From the NCBI RefSeq assembly GCF_030718205.1, contig NZ_JAUZQF010000009.1:1-64000 (forward strand): a DNA stretch of 64,000 nt, in the 5' to 3' direction. Below are positions 41,603 to 50,611 of this stretch, piece by piece; within the stretch, counting starts at the first letter, position 1, and every line of letters starts with the position of its first letter. Source of the stretch: Nonomuraea turcica (GTDB lineage Bacteria; Actinomycetota; Actinomycetes; Streptosporangiales; Streptosporangiaceae). Under the pieces are notes generated by a model, which searched no databases, was not told the DNA's origin, and saw only the letters and a program-made list of their open reading frames with translations. The position numbers and the translations under genes are program-made.

Positions 41603-42520
41603 TTATTTCGGGGCTGGGGCCACAGGGAGGAGGAGGCCCTCTTCGGGCGTCGGAACGGAGTCAGGGAGCGGACGCGTCCGCCGGCGTCGAGCCCTGCCGC
41701 GGCGGTTGCTGAACGCGGCCGACACCCGGTCGAGGTAGATCGCGAGGATCACGACGGACAGGCCGCCCTCGAAGCCGCGTCCGATGTCGAGCTGGGTGAC
41801 CGCCTCCACGACCACCGCGCCCAGGCCGCCGCCGCCGACCATGCCGGCGATCACGACCATGGACAGCGCCATCATGATGACCTGGTTGACCCCGGCCATG
41901 ATCGTGGGCATCGCGAGCGGCAGCTGGACCTCACGCAGGATCTGCCGGGACCGCGATCCGAAGGCGTGCGCGGCCTCGATGATCTCGGCATCCACCTGGC
42001 GGATGCCGAGCTCGGTGAGCCGTACGGCGGGCGGGATCGCGAACACGGTGGTCGCGACGACACCGGGCATGACGCCTATGCCGAAGAAGAAGACGGCCGG
42101 GAGCAGGTAGACGAAGACGGGAAGCGTCTGCATGAAATCGAGCAGAGGGCGGACACCGGCGCTCACCCGTGTGCTGCGCGCCGCGGCGATGCCGAGCGGG
42201 ATGCCGACGGCGACGGCCGCCACGGCGGCGACGATGACGACCGCGAGGGTCTGCATCGTCGCGGTCCACATCGCCATCGACTGGATGAGCAAGAAGGCGA
42301 GGCAGGCGGTGAGCGGGGGTTGCCACCGGCGCGTCGCCAGCCACGCGAGCGCGGTGAAGAAGGCCAGCAGCACGAGCGGATGGGGGCGGATCAGCAGGAA
42401 GTACGTCGCGTCGACCAGCTGCAGAATCAGTGCCGAGGCGACGTCGAACACGCCGGAGAAGTGCTCCTGGAGGAAACGGACGGCGCTCTCGACCCACGTG
42501 TCCACCGGCAGGTCAGGCAT
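41603..42520 (-). CDS. Glycine-betaine/choline-type ABC permease
   Basis: 305-aa inner-membrane permease of the ProW/OpuAB type. About six helices; the cytoplasmic loop AHAFGSRSRQILREVQLPLA is the EAA motif that docks the ATPase. It is the last gene of the operon; its ATG overlaps the ATPase stop by 8 nt. The C-terminal 35 residues are basic and Pro-rich. With the ATPase and binding protein it would import a compatible solute or other quaternary amine. Confidence 0.85.
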   Translation of the reverse strand: MPDLPVDTWVESAVRFLQEHFSGVFDVASALILQLVDATYFLLIRPHPLVLLAFFTALAWLATRRWQPPLTACLAFLLIQSMAMWTATMQTLAVVIVAAVAAVAVGIPLGIAAARSTRVSAGVRPLLDFMQTLPVFVYLLPAVFFFGIGVMPGVVATTVFAIPPAVRLTELGIRQVDAEIIEAAHAFGSRSRQILREVQLPLAMPTIMAGVNQVIMMALSMVVIAGMVGGGGLGAVVVEAVTQLDIGRGFEGGLSVVILAIYLDRVSAAFSNRRGRARRRRTRPLPDSVPTPEEGLLLPVAPAPK

Positions 42521-43703
42521 GAGCCGTCACCTTCTTCGGGCTCGCCAGGGACGAGAGGATGGCGGCGCGCGGCACCACCCCGAGCAGCCGGCCGTCTTCG
42601 TCGACCGTGGCGATCGGGACCGTGTGCCGCCCGGCCAGATGACAGAACTCGACCAGCGGCCGATCCACCGGCACGGTGTCGTAGTCCTGCACAAGGCAGT
42701 TCCGCAGGTCTTCCTCGCCGTTTCGCAGGGCGTTCGCCAGCAGGTCGTCCCGGGCGACGCCGAGGATGCGGCCCACCTCGTCGAGGACGAAGACGCCGTT
42801 CATCTCGGCCGCTTCCAGACACCGCAACACCTCGCCGGGACTGTCCGACAGTCGTGTGGTGGACCACGGCGGGCGCAGCACCGAGGCGGCGGTGAGCACA
42901 CGTGATCGGTCGACGTCGGCGACGAAGTCGCTGACGTAGTCGTCGGCCGGCGAGGACAGCAGATCCGGCCCGGTGTCGCACTGCACGACGCGGCCGTCCT
43001 TCATCACCATGATGCGGTGCCCGATCCGCATCGCCTCGTTGAGGTCGTGCGTGACGAAGACGATCGTCCGCTGGTCTTCGGCCTGGAGCGTCAGCAGCAA
43101 TTCCTGCATTTCCCGCTTGATCAGCGGGTCCAGAGCGCTGAACGGTTCGTCCATGAGGAGGATGTCGGCGTCGGTCGCGAGTGCGCGGGCGAGGCCGACG
43201 CGCTGTTTCATCCCGCCGGACAACGCCTCCGGGTGGGCATCGCCGCGGTCCCCGAGCCCCACGCGCCGCAGCGCCCAGTCGGCCCGCTCGAGCCGTTCCC
43301 TGACGGGGACGCCGCGTACCTTCAGGCCGTATGCGGTGTTCTCGCGGATCGTCCGGTGCGGGAACAGCGCGAAGTGCTGGAACACCATGCTGATCCGGCG
43401 ATTGCGGAGCTCCCGCAGGTCGTCGGCGGCCATGGCCGGCACGTCCTGGCCGTCAATGGCCAACCGTCCGTCCGTGGGCTCGACCAGCCGGTTGATCATA
43501 CGGACCACGGTCGACTTCCCCGAGCCGGACAGGCCCATGATGACGAACAGCTCTCCCCGATGGACGGTGAAGCTCACGTCGTCGGCGCCGAGGAAGCCGC
43601 CGGCGTGCCGTACGGCCTCGTGTCGCCGATCACCCGTCAGCAGCGGCAGCGCGCGGTTTCGCGGCAGCCCGTACACCTTGCTGAGGTGACTGGCCTCGAT
43701 CAT
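42513..43703 (-). CDS. Glycine-betaine/proline-type ABC ATPase with CBS domains
   Basis: 396-aa ProV/OpuAA-type ATPase. Walker A GLSGSGKST, Q-loop MVFQHFALFPH, signature LSGGMKQR, Walker B ILLMDEPFSALDP and H-loop VTHD are all intact. The C-terminal third (from about 275) carries two CBS repeats (VFVLDEVGRILGVARDDLLA; TVPIATVDEDGRLLGVVP), which sense ionic strength in OpuA-type systems. ATG 43703 is 4 bp after the binding-protein stop. An insertion of about 20 residues follows the first strand. Confidence 0.9.
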   Translation of the reverse strand: MIEASHLSKVYGLPRNRALPLLTGDRRHEAVRHAGGFLGADDVSFTVHRGELFVIMGLSGSGKSTVVRMINRLVEPTDGRLAIDGQDVPAMAADDLRELRNRRISMVFQHFALFPHRTIRENTAYGLKVRGVPVRERLERADWALRRVGLGDRGDAHPEALSGGMKQRVGLARALATDADILLMDEPFSALDPLIKREMQELLLTLQAEDQRTIVFVTHDLNEAMRIGHRIMVMKDGRVVQCDTGPDLLSSPADDYVSDFVADVDRSRVLTAASVLRPPWSTTRLSDSPGEVLRCLEAAEMNGVFVLDEVGRILGVARDDLLANALRNGEEDLRNCLVQDYDTVPVDRPLVEFCHLAGRHTVPIATVDEDGRLLGVVPRAAILSSLASPKKVTAHA

Positions 43704-43707
43704 CTGG

Positions 43708-44667
43708 TCACCCCTTTCCGATGACCACGTCGGCCGCGGGCTTGCCGTCGACGCTGGTGACCCCGTTGAGCCACGTCCGCAGCACGTCGGGGTTGGCGCG
43801 GATCCAGTCCGAAGCCACGGTTTCGGCCGGCTTCTTCTCCTTGTCCACACTCGAGATCCACTGCGACGCGGTGTCGGCTTCGACTCGGATCTGGGAGAGG
43901 AACCGGTACAGGTTCTTATCGTCGGTGGCGAGGCCGTGGCGCGTGAGCACCCGGATCTCACCGGCGCCCGGCCATACGCGCTTCGGGTCGTCGAGGAAGT
44001 TGAGCTTGAACTCCGGCACCATCCAGTGCGGACTCCACCCGAGGAACACGGCCGGTTGCTGCTTCGCCGCGCGGCGCGTCACCTCGGCAAGCATCGCCTC
44101 GGTGCTGCTCTGCACCAGCTTCCAGTCGCCGAGCCCGTAGGCGTCTTTCGCGATCGCATCACTGATGATCTTGTTGCCGGGTGTGCCCGGTTCGATCCCC
44201 AGAATCTGCCGGCCGAACGCGTCCGCGTGCTTGTCCAGATCGGCGAGCGAACGCACCCCGAGTTTCTCGGTGACGTACCCGGGCACCGCCGGCGCGTACT
44301 CCGTGCCGGTGAGCAGAGTCCCGGCGACCTCTACCTTCTTGTCGTCCAGCAGCTTGCCGAACACCGACTGCTGACTCGGCCACCAGTTGCCGAGATAGGC
44401 GTCCGCCTGCCCGGTCGACAGGGCCTGCCCTGCCAGCGGCACCGACACCTCCTGGGCGCTGGTCTGATAGCCGAGCCGATCCAGCACCTGGGTCGCGATC
44501 TTCGTCTCCACGACGAGGTCGCTCCACGGCTGTTGCACGAACCGCGCGACCTGCTTGCCGCCGGAGCTGGAGGTATTGGCGAACCCGTCGCTGTCCGCAC
44601 CGCTGCACCCGGCGAGCAACGCGGCAAGCACCGCGAGCGCGATCGGGCCGAATGATTTCCTCGGCAT
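43708..44667 (-). CDS. Glycine-betaine-type ABC substrate-binding lipoprotein
   Basis: 319-aa extracytoplasmic binding protein of the OpuAC family. The N-terminus has a signal peptide with lipobox LLAGCS. QPWSDLVVETKIATQVLDRL and the Trp/Tyr residues in AYLGNWWPSQQ and VFLGWSPHWM could form the aromatic cage for quaternary amines. ATG 44667 shares one base with the stop of the DUF3604 gene (TGATG), so its translation probably depends on that gene. Confidence 0.9.
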   Translation of the reverse strand: MPRKSFGPIALAVLAALLAGCSGADSDGFANTSSSGGKQVARFVQQPWSDLVVETKIATQVLDRLGYQTSAQEVSVPLAGQALSTGQADAYLGNWWPSQQSVFGKLLDDKKVEVAGTLLTGTEYAPAVPGYVTEKLGVRSLADLDKHADAFGRQILGIEPGTPGNKIISDAIAKDAYGLGDWKLVQSSTEAMLAEVTRRAAKQQPAVFLGWSPHWMVPEFKLNFLDDPKRVWPGAGEIRVLTRHGLATDDKNLYRFLSQIRVEADTASQWISSVDKEKKPAETVASDWIRANPDVLRTWLNGVTSVDGKPAADVVIGKG

Positions 44668-47600
44668 CACTGAGACCTCTCTTCCACAGGAGCGCCGATC
44701 CAGATCGGCGAGGACCATGCCATCTCGCCGTCGGTCTGGTAGACGCGCACGTAGTACCAGGCCGGCGCGTCTGGTACGTGCTGGTGTGTGCCCGAGCCCG
44801 GCACGTGCTGGTGTGTGCCCGAGCCCGGCATGTCGGTCCAGCGCACGCGCTGCTCACGGTCGCCGAGGCCGGTCAGCCCGCCGACGCCCGGCTGCAGCCG
44901 CAGCCGCCCCGGCCCCTTGAGCGGCACATCGACGACACGGCCATCGAGCGCGCCCAGGGTCGTGGTGACCTCGCCCTGCGGCGTCTTCACGACCACCGTG
45001 GCGCCGGGCGGCCCGACCAGGGTGAACTCGACGCCGCCGCGCTGTGCGCCGTACGGCTCACCGAAGCTCTTGGTCGTGTTCGCCCAGCAGACGCGCTGGC
45101 GGTCCACCTCGGTGATCTCCGGACTCCAGTACGGTGTCTGCAGCACTTCGCCGCCGAGGATGCTGACGGCCCCGCTCCAGTCCGTGGTCACCGGGCTCAT
45201 GCCCCACTCGACCCGTACCGGGACGGCGATCCGGCGCGGCGGCAGGCCGAGGTCGGGAAGCACGGTGTGGACGACTTCGCCGTTGCGGACGACCTCGATG
45301 CGGGCCAGGTCACCGTACCCGCGGGCGTACACGTCCAGCTCCACCGGATCGCTCCGTTCGGCCTCGCCGCCCATGAAGACGTCGCCGATGCGCGCATCGA
45401 CGACGATGCCGCGCTGGGTGGCAGCGAACACGCGCCGGTGGTAGAGCGCGTCGAACACCGCCGCACGGTCGAGCCGTTCGGCGTAGGCGCCGACGTAGCT
45501 GGCACCGTGCCCGTGGTCGGAGGACGCGATGAGTCCGAACCGCTGCCCGCGGCGCAGGCCGTCCAGGACGAACGTGCCTGGAAGCGTGCCGTCGGCGTAC
45601 TGCCGGAAACAGCCATCGTCCTCGTAGTTGCCGCGGCAGGCCTGGAAGACCTCCACGACGCGCTGGAACTGCGGGTCGTGGTAGTCCCAGTCGAACGGCA
45701 CCATGGCCGAGCCGGGGTGGTGCGGAATAGTGATCGCCGGAAACTCCGGATGCCGGCGAAGGCCGTCCCACAACCCCGTGGGCGTTTCCGATCCCTGCGC
45801 GTAGGCCGAGAAGATCGGTGCGCCGCGTCGCACGTCCCCGTAAATGACGTTCTGGTGGCCCATGAGCCCGGTCCACTCAAAGCCGTACAACGGCACAAAA
45901 CGCCCGTCGACCCGGAAAAGGTCGGCCATCTTCTGGATCGACCACCACTGATACTCCGTGCTGTTCTCGGAGTGGTCGGTGACCGCCCAGAAGTCGTACT
46001 CGCACACGTCCCACGAGTAGCGGTAGAAGTCCTCAAGGGACGGCTCGTCGCCGGAGGTGCAGCGGCTGATGAGGGAGTGGCGGTGCAGGTCGCCCCAGTA
46101 CAGCGCATAATCCTTGCCGTCCACGGTCGTCCGGTAACGGGTCCGGTCGGCATCGGCCCATCCGCGTGCCTCTCGTCGCTCGTCGCTGTGGACGATCTCG
46201 AGCCTGCGCGTCGCTATCGCCCGCCCCGCCGCGGTCAGCGTCGCAGCCCTGATGGAGCCGGTCCCGTGCATCCCGTGCCAGATGACCTCGCCGTGGTGCT
46301 CCAGCAGGAACGGGCACTCCCGGCCGCCGAAACCCTCGGTCCAGGCCAGCGCGCGCTCCAACCGGTTGTCGGTCTGCCACGCCACGAGGGCGCCGCTCGG
46401 CAGCGGGGCGAGCGCCGGTTCCTCGAGCGTCCCGTCGCTGGCGGCGAGTGTGGCCGGCGGTGACCAGCCGTCCGGGCCGAGCGTCTGGGCGGCGACCTCC
46501 CAGTAGTAGGTCATCAGGGGAAGCCTCCGGTGGACCCGGTACGCCACGGTCAAACCGCCCGCGGGGTCGGCGACCAGACGGGGCAGCCCACCCGGCACGA
46601 CGTCGAGACCGGGCGCGAGCCGGCCTTCCGGTTCGTACAAGCCGTCGTTGTCGAGGCGTACGACGCGAATCGAGGCGGAGATCTCCGGCAGCAACTCCGG
46701 AGGGATGAACTCCCCGCTCTCCCGCATTCCCAGGACGCGCGGCGCGTCCGCGAGCCGGTCGGCCGGCCGTAGCCGGGTAGGACCGGAGCCGCCGTGGCCG
46801 GCGACGGTGATGACGTCGAAGCCGCACCAGACGGCGCCGTCCGCAGTGACGGCGAGGCTGGGATGCAACGCGTAGTCGCTCCCGCTGGTCACCGGACGCG
46901 GGTCGGCGAGTGCGCCGGTGGGGTCGGAGCGGCGGACCACGATGCGGTAGGCGCCTTGGCGGTACTCGCACCAGGCGTAGATGCTGCCGCCCCCCGGCGC
47001 AGCGGCCACCGCGGGATCCCAGACATTGCCGTCGACCCCGTCGCTTCGCTCGCTTACGAGGCGTGTCTCCGACCACGCGCCGTCGCGCCACCGGCGGGCA
47101 TAGATGCCGAACCGTTTGCCCAGCGGACCCTGCCAGCAGACCTCGACGCCACCGTCGACGTGCGCGATCGCCTCCTGGTTGAACGACGGGTGACCGGTCG
47201 TGCTGACCCGTTCTTCACGGGTCCAGCCACCCTGTTCACGGCGGCGGCAGAAGACCGACACCTCGCCCTCGTGCCCGCGAGCGTAGAAGACCCACGGGCG
47301 GCCGTCGGCGTCGAACAGCGCGGTGGGGCGAAAGCAGTCGGCGGGCTCGCCGGAGAGCACGATGGGGTCCCCTTCGGCCTGTGTGCCCTCGTGGAGCCCG
47401 TCGAGGAGCAGCGCCATCACGCGATCGCCGACATCCTTCTCCCACTCGATCCAGGCGTGGAGAACACGACCGTCCGGTGTGGTCGCGACGCTGGGACGGG
47501 TGGCGGCCCCCGACGCCCACACGCTTGCCCCGGCCGATCGGCGATGCCCGTCGAGACGTGGCGCCGAGGAGAGCGCCGCCTCGGCGCGCTCGAGGAACTC

Positions 47601-47828
47601 GGTGAGCCGGCCGCCGCCCTCGTCGACCCACATGTAGCGCAAGGGGTCCGGATCGAGCAGCGCCTCCACGCCGGACACGTCGAGGCAGTCCTCGATCGCC
47701 GTCGCCATCCGCCGGTTGAACGCGAGCACACGCTCCAGATCCATCCGCTGTTCCGCGGTGTACTCCCCGGTGTGGTGGTCGATCCCGCAGCAGCCGTGGC
47801 CGCCATGTCCGCCGTGCTGTCCGCCCAC
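44667..47828 (-). CDS. Large DUF3604 (PHP-like) protein with propeller-like N-terminal half
   Basis: About 1053-aa protein. A His/Gly-rich start (GQHGGHGGHGCCGIDHH) could bind metal. Residues about 100-560 hold repeated W/G-rich strands (PSVATTPDGRVLHAWIEWE, AWCEYRQGAYRIVVRR) suggesting beta-propeller sensor repeats. A DUF3604 metal-hydrolase domain follows (YWGDLHRHSLIS near 580; WAVTDHSENS; TIPHHPGSA; ASSDHGHG). GTG 47828 is chosen because AAAGGG lies 6 nt upstream; the frame is open to 48008. No signal peptide is seen. It is the first gene of the betaine-transporter operon. Tandem 9-residue repeats (GSGTHQHVP) lie near the C-terminus. Confidence 0.75.
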   Translation of the reverse strand: MGGQHGGHGGHGCCGIDHHTGEYTAEQRMDLERVLAFNRRMATAIEDCLDVSGVEALLDPDPLRYMWVDEGGGRLTEFLERAEAALSSAPRLDGHRRSAGASVWASGAATRPSVATTPDGRVLHAWIEWEKDVGDRVMALLLDGLHEGTQAEGDPIVLSGEPADCFRPTALFDADGRPWVFYARGHEGEVSVFCRRREQGGWTREERVSTTGHPSFNQEAIAHVDGGVEVCWQGPLGKRFGIYARRWRDGAWSETRLVSERSDGVDGNVWDPAVAAAPGGGSIYAWCEYRQGAYRIVVRRSDPTGALADPRPVTSGSDYALHPSLAVTADGAVWCGFDVITVAGHGGSGPTRLRPADRLADAPRVLGMRESGEFIPPELLPEISASIRVVRLDNDGLYEPEGRLAPGLDVVPGGLPRLVADPAGGLTVAYRVHRRLPLMTYYWEVAAQTLGPDGWSPPATLAASDGTLEEPALAPLPSGALVAWQTDNRLERALAWTEGFGGRECPFLLEHHGEVIWHGMHGTGSIRAATLTAAGRAIATRRLEIVHSDERREARGWADADRTRYRTTVDGKDYALYWGDLHRHSLISRCTSGDEPSLEDFYRYSWDVCEYDFWAVTDHSENSTEYQWWSIQKMADLFRVDGRFVPLYGFEWTGLMGHQNVIYGDVRRGAPIFSAYAQGSETPTGLWDGLRRHPEFPAITIPHHPGSAMVPFDWDYHDPQFQRVVEVFQACRGNYEDDGCFRQYADGTLPGTFVLDGLRRGQRFGLIASSDHGHGASYVGAYAERLDRAAVFDALYHRRVFAATQRGIVVDARIGDVFMGGEAERSDPVELDVYARGYGDLARIEVVRNGEVVHTVLPDLGLPPRRIAVPVRVEWGMSPVTTDWSGAVSILGGEVLQTPYWSPEITEVDRQRVCWANTTKSFGEPYGAQRGGVEFTLVGPPGATVVVKTPQGEVTTTLGALDGRVVDVPLKGPGRLRLQPGVGGLTGLGDREQRVRWTDMPGSGTHQHVPGSGTHQHVPDAPAWYYVRVYQTDGEMAWSSPIWIGAPVEERSQ
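44776..44829. repeat. Tandem 27-bp repeat in the DUF3604 gene
   Basis: Two perfect 27-bp copies starting at 44776 and 44803 encode two GSGTHQHVP units. Recent slippage or recombination is likely. Confidence 0.75.
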
Positions 47829-48044
47829 GCCATGCCCTTTCCGAAACTCGGGTCGTCTGCCTCTCGCGCACCGCGGGCAGGCATAATGGAAATGCCGATG
47901 AAATGCCGAAGAAACAAACGACGCCGGTCCACACGCAATTTCGTGACCGCTGATTGCTAAATCGTTCTGCGCCACGACCGCGGGAGTCAATAAAAAACGG
48001 GCGGGCAAGCCAGACCGGCTTTTAACCGCTGCTATAGAGGCTCT

Positions 48045-48956
48045 CTATGGCCGAACGGGGGACTGGTCGATGCGGCCGGACGTGGTCTCTCTCCGCACCA
48101 TCTCGACGAACGCTTGTCCCGCGTGCGACAGTGGCTCGGGACGCCACAGCAACCGGACACGGCGTACGACGGGCGGATCGATCGCCCCGATGCGGGCGCC
48201 TTGACGTGCTGCGTCCTCCGCCATCGGACGTGGCAGCAGCGCCACACCCGCACCGGCGAGGACCAAGGGGACGATCGCCGCGCGGTGCGGCGTCTCCACG
48301 GCGATGCGCAGGGGGATGCCCGCCCCCGCCAGTGACTGTTCGAGCAGTGTCCGCGTCGTCGTGCCCGGCTGAGTGGTGATCAGATCCATTGCGGCAACCT
48401 CGGTCATCTTCACCGCCCGGCCTGTCGCTATTTCGGCATCGGGCGGGAGAACCGCAAGCATCTCCTGTTCCCGGAGCTCCAAAGCCCGCAATCCCGCCGA
48501 TGGCACGGAGAAATCCGCGAGACCGAGCTCGCATTCGCCGACCCGAACCATTTCCGTGACCGCCGCCGCATGCTCGGGGTCCTCGATTCGGATATCGACT
48601 CCCGGATGGGCGCGACGGAACATGCCGACGAGTCCGGCCAGCGGGTCAACGGCCAACGTGGTCAAAGCGACGATGTCGAGTCGTCCCGCCTCCAGCCGGG
48701 TGACCTGCTGAACCGACGACAGCGCGGAGGCGAAGGCACGCAGGACCTGCTGCGCGGAGCCCACGAGTGCCTGCCCCTCAGGGGTGAGCCTGACTCCGCG
48801 GCCAAGCCGGTGGAACAGCGGTGTACCGAGCTCACGCTCCAGCGTCCGGATCGTGTACGACAACGATGGCTGCGCAATGCGCAGGGCGGACGCGGCACTC
48901 GTGAAGCTGCCGTGCGATGCCACCGCGAGAAAGCACTCGAGTTGCCGCCGATCCAC
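48045..48956 (-). CDS. LysR-family regulator
   Basis: 303-aa regulator with the standard N-terminal HTH (MDRRQLECFLAVASHGSFTS, RIAQPSLSYTIRTLERELGT) and a periplasmic-binding-like effector domain. ATG 48956 gives the canonical start. It is encoded on the same strand about 216 bp upstream of the DUF3604/betaine operon and may control it; the spacer contains no obvious symmetrical site to prove this. Confidence 0.85.
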   Translation of the reverse strand: MDRRQLECFLAVASHGSFTSAASALRIAQPSLSYTIRTLERELGTPLFHRLGRGVRLTPEGQALVGSAQQVLRAFASALSSVQQVTRLEAGRLDIVALTTLAVDPLAGLVGMFRRAHPGVDIRIEDPEHAAAVTEMVRVGECELGLADFSVPSAGLRALELREQEMLAVLPPDAEIATGRAVKMTEVAAMDLITTQPGTTTRTLLEQSLAGAGIPLRIAVETPHRAAIVPLVLAGAGVALLPRPMAEDAARQGARIGAIDPPVVRRVRLLWRPEPLSHAGQAFVEMVRRETTSGRIDQSPVRP

Positions 48957-49098
48957 CCGAGCCTCCCACCATCATCGCCGCCCACCTCGCCGTACGGTCA
49001 GGGGATTCCCGCAGGGTTTCGGGGGTGCGATCGGTCAATCGTAGCTGAGATGATACGGGCCGCACGCTGGCCTTACGGGTCCGTCCAAGGGGCCGTTG

Positions 49099-49299
49099 CT
49101 CGAGACCCGCCCGGCCACCGCCCCGGTCGACCGCGACGCCCGCCTGAGCCTCATCGGCGCGGGCCGCCACGTGCTGCACGGACGGCAAGACCACGTCACG
49201 CTCAACGGCGTGGACCGCTGGATCGGTGGCGTCCACCTGGCAGGACGGGCCGTGCCGTGGCGCTGGAACGAGGGAGCGGAGTCCACCAAGCCAGTTTGA
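49099..49299 (+). pseudogene. C-terminal fragment of unknown protein (RWIGGVHL motif)
   Basis: The frame reads SLIGAGRHVLHGRQDHVTLN, GVDRWIGGVHLAGRAVPWRW and a stop at 49297-49299. The RW-GG-HL...WRW ending recalls the C-terminus of DUF1835-type proteins. No start or N-terminal part is present. It ends at the ArsR operator. Confidence 0.4.
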
Positions 49300-49322
49300 T
49301 ACATCAACTGAGTTTGATGTAT
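49299..49322. promoter_or_regulatory. ArsR operator
   Basis: ATACATCAA (49299-49307) and TTGATGTAT (49314-49322) are perfect inverted 9-mers with a 6-nt spacer, like known ArsR boxes. It lies just upstream of the ArsR-ArsC start and covers the alternative ATG at 49321. Confidence 0.75.
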
Positions 49323-49332
49323 GGTCGTGCGT

Positions 49333-50112
49333 ATGGCACTCTCGGGCCAGGGCCTCACCCCGCCGGCGTTCGTCCGGCTGGCCGCCCACCCGCTACGCTG
49401 GCGGCTGCTGACCGCACTCGCCGACAGCGACTACCGGGTCCGCGAGCTGGCGACACAGGTCGACCAGCCGCAAAACCTGGTCTCCTACCACCTGAGGCTG
49501 CTGCGCGACGGCGGACTGGTCACCGCCACCCGCAGCAGCTTCGACGGCCGCGACAGCTACTACCACCTGGATCTGGAGCGCTGCACGGACGCGCTGATCG
49601 ACAGCGGCGCCGCATTGCACCCGGCGCTGCGCCCGAAGACCGCGCCGTCGATCCCTGCGGTCGACCAGCAGCGGTCCCGACGTATCGCCGTGCTGTTCGT
49701 CTGCACGGGCAACAGTGCCCGCTCGCCGATCGCCGAAGCGCTGCTGCGTCACCACACGGCCGGCCGAGTGACCGTGACCAGCGCCGGCAGCCGGCCCCGG
49801 GCCCGGCTGCACCCCAACACCGTGCGGGTGCTGCGCGAGGCCTTCGACATCGACATCTCCGGCCAGCGCCCCCGGCACCTGGACACGCTCGCTGGCCACA
49901 CGTTCGACCACGTGATCACGTTGTGCGACAAGGCCCGCGAAGTCTGCCCTGAGTTTGCCCACCATCCCCGGCAGGCCCACTGGAGCATCCCCGAGCCTGC
50001 CACGGCCGGCGACACCGACCAGGCCGGATATCCCGCCTTCCAGCGCACCGCAGCAGATATCGACACCCGCATCCGGCACCTGCTGCCTGTGCTCGCCGCC
50101 ACCAACAGTTAG
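49333..50112 (+). CDS. ArsR-ArsC fusion: arsenic repressor joined to arsenate reductase
   Basis: 259-aa fusion. The N-terminal 100 residues are an ArsR winged helix (FVRLAAHPLRWRLLTALADS, DQPQNLVSYHLRLLRDGGLV). The C-terminal 145 residues are a low-molecular-weight-phosphatase-type arsenate reductase with P-loop CTGNSARSP starting at Cys124 and the second redox pair in LCDKAREVCPEF. It would reduce arsenate to arsenite and could repress its own gene. ATG 49333 is preferred because ATG 49321 overlaps the operator. No arsenite exporter follows in this window, which is odd. Confidence 0.9.
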   Translation: MALSGQGLTPPAFVRLAAHPLRWRLLTALADSDYRVRELATQVDQPQNLVSYHLRLLRDGGLVTATRSSFDGRDSYYHLDLERCTDALIDSGAALHPALRPKTAPSIPAVDQQRSRRIAVLFVCTGNSARSPIAEALLRHHTAGRVTVTSAGSRPRARLHPNTVRVLREAFDIDISGQRPRHLDTLAGHTFDHVITLCDKAREVCPEFAHHPRQAHWSIPEPATAGDTDQAGYPAFQRTAADIDTRIRHLLPVLAATNS

Positions 50113-50123
50113 GAGCTTCCGCC

Positions 50124-50522
50124 GTGACCGCACCCGATCACCACGCCAGCGTCCGCTACCTCGTTGACGATGTGCAGGCCGCCATCGACTTCTACACCAC
50201 CCACCTCGGCTTCAAGCTGAACACCAGCGCCGCACCCGCCTTCGCCGACGTGGTCCGTGGCCCGCTGCGCCTGCTGCTGTCGGGGCCCGCCAGTTCCGGC
50301 GCCCGTGCTACCCCCGACGAGTCCAACACCGCCGGCCGCAACCGTATCCACCTCGTCGTCGACGACCTGGATAAAGAGATCACCCGGCTCCGCGACGCCG
50401 ACCTGTCCTTCCGCAGCGACGTGGTCGCCGGGCCCGGCGGGCGCCAGATCCTGCTCGCCGACCCCGCCGGCAACCTGATCGAACTCTTCCAGCCCGCCCA
50501 CCGGCCGGACCCGCTCACGTAG
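50124..50522 (+). CDS. Glyoxalase/VOC-superfamily protein
   Basis: 132-aa VOC-fold protein. VRYLVDDVQAAIDFYTTHLG and NRIHLVVDDLDKEITRL are the two beta-alpha-beta-beta-beta units; LLADPAGNLIELFQP is the typical end with a metal-ligand Glu. It starts 11 bp after the ArsR-ArsC gene with AGGAG upstream of GTG 50124, so it is in the arsenic operon. VOC proteins in ars operons may act on organoarsenicals (ArsI-like), but the Cys pair of ArsI is missing here. Confidence 0.85.
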   Translation: MTAPDHHASVRYLVDDVQAAIDFYTTHLGFKLNTSAAPAFADVVRGPLRLLLSGPASSGARATPDESNTAGRNRIHLVVDDLDKEITRLRDADLSFRSDVVAGPGGRQILLADPAGNLIELFQPAHRPDPLT

Positions 50523-50611
50523 GCCTGCCTAACCGCTCCTGAGGAAGCAGGGGACAGCCTCAGAAGATACGGTCGAGGGAACCCGGCGGGCACGGGCGGT
50601 GTAAGGAGAGC

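Noticed and set aside
44776..44829. CRISPR-like repeat
   Set aside because: Only two contiguous copies without spacers, within a coding frame and a multiple of three.
44652..46463. Plus-strand frame of 603 codons opposite the DUF3604 gene
   Set aside because: No motif, and the opposite strand has HxH and other metal-site motifs in a coupled operon.
50124..50522. ArsI (C-As lyase) identity for the VOC protein
   Set aside because: The context is an arsenic gene, but the Cys pair that binds trivalent organoarsenicals is absent.
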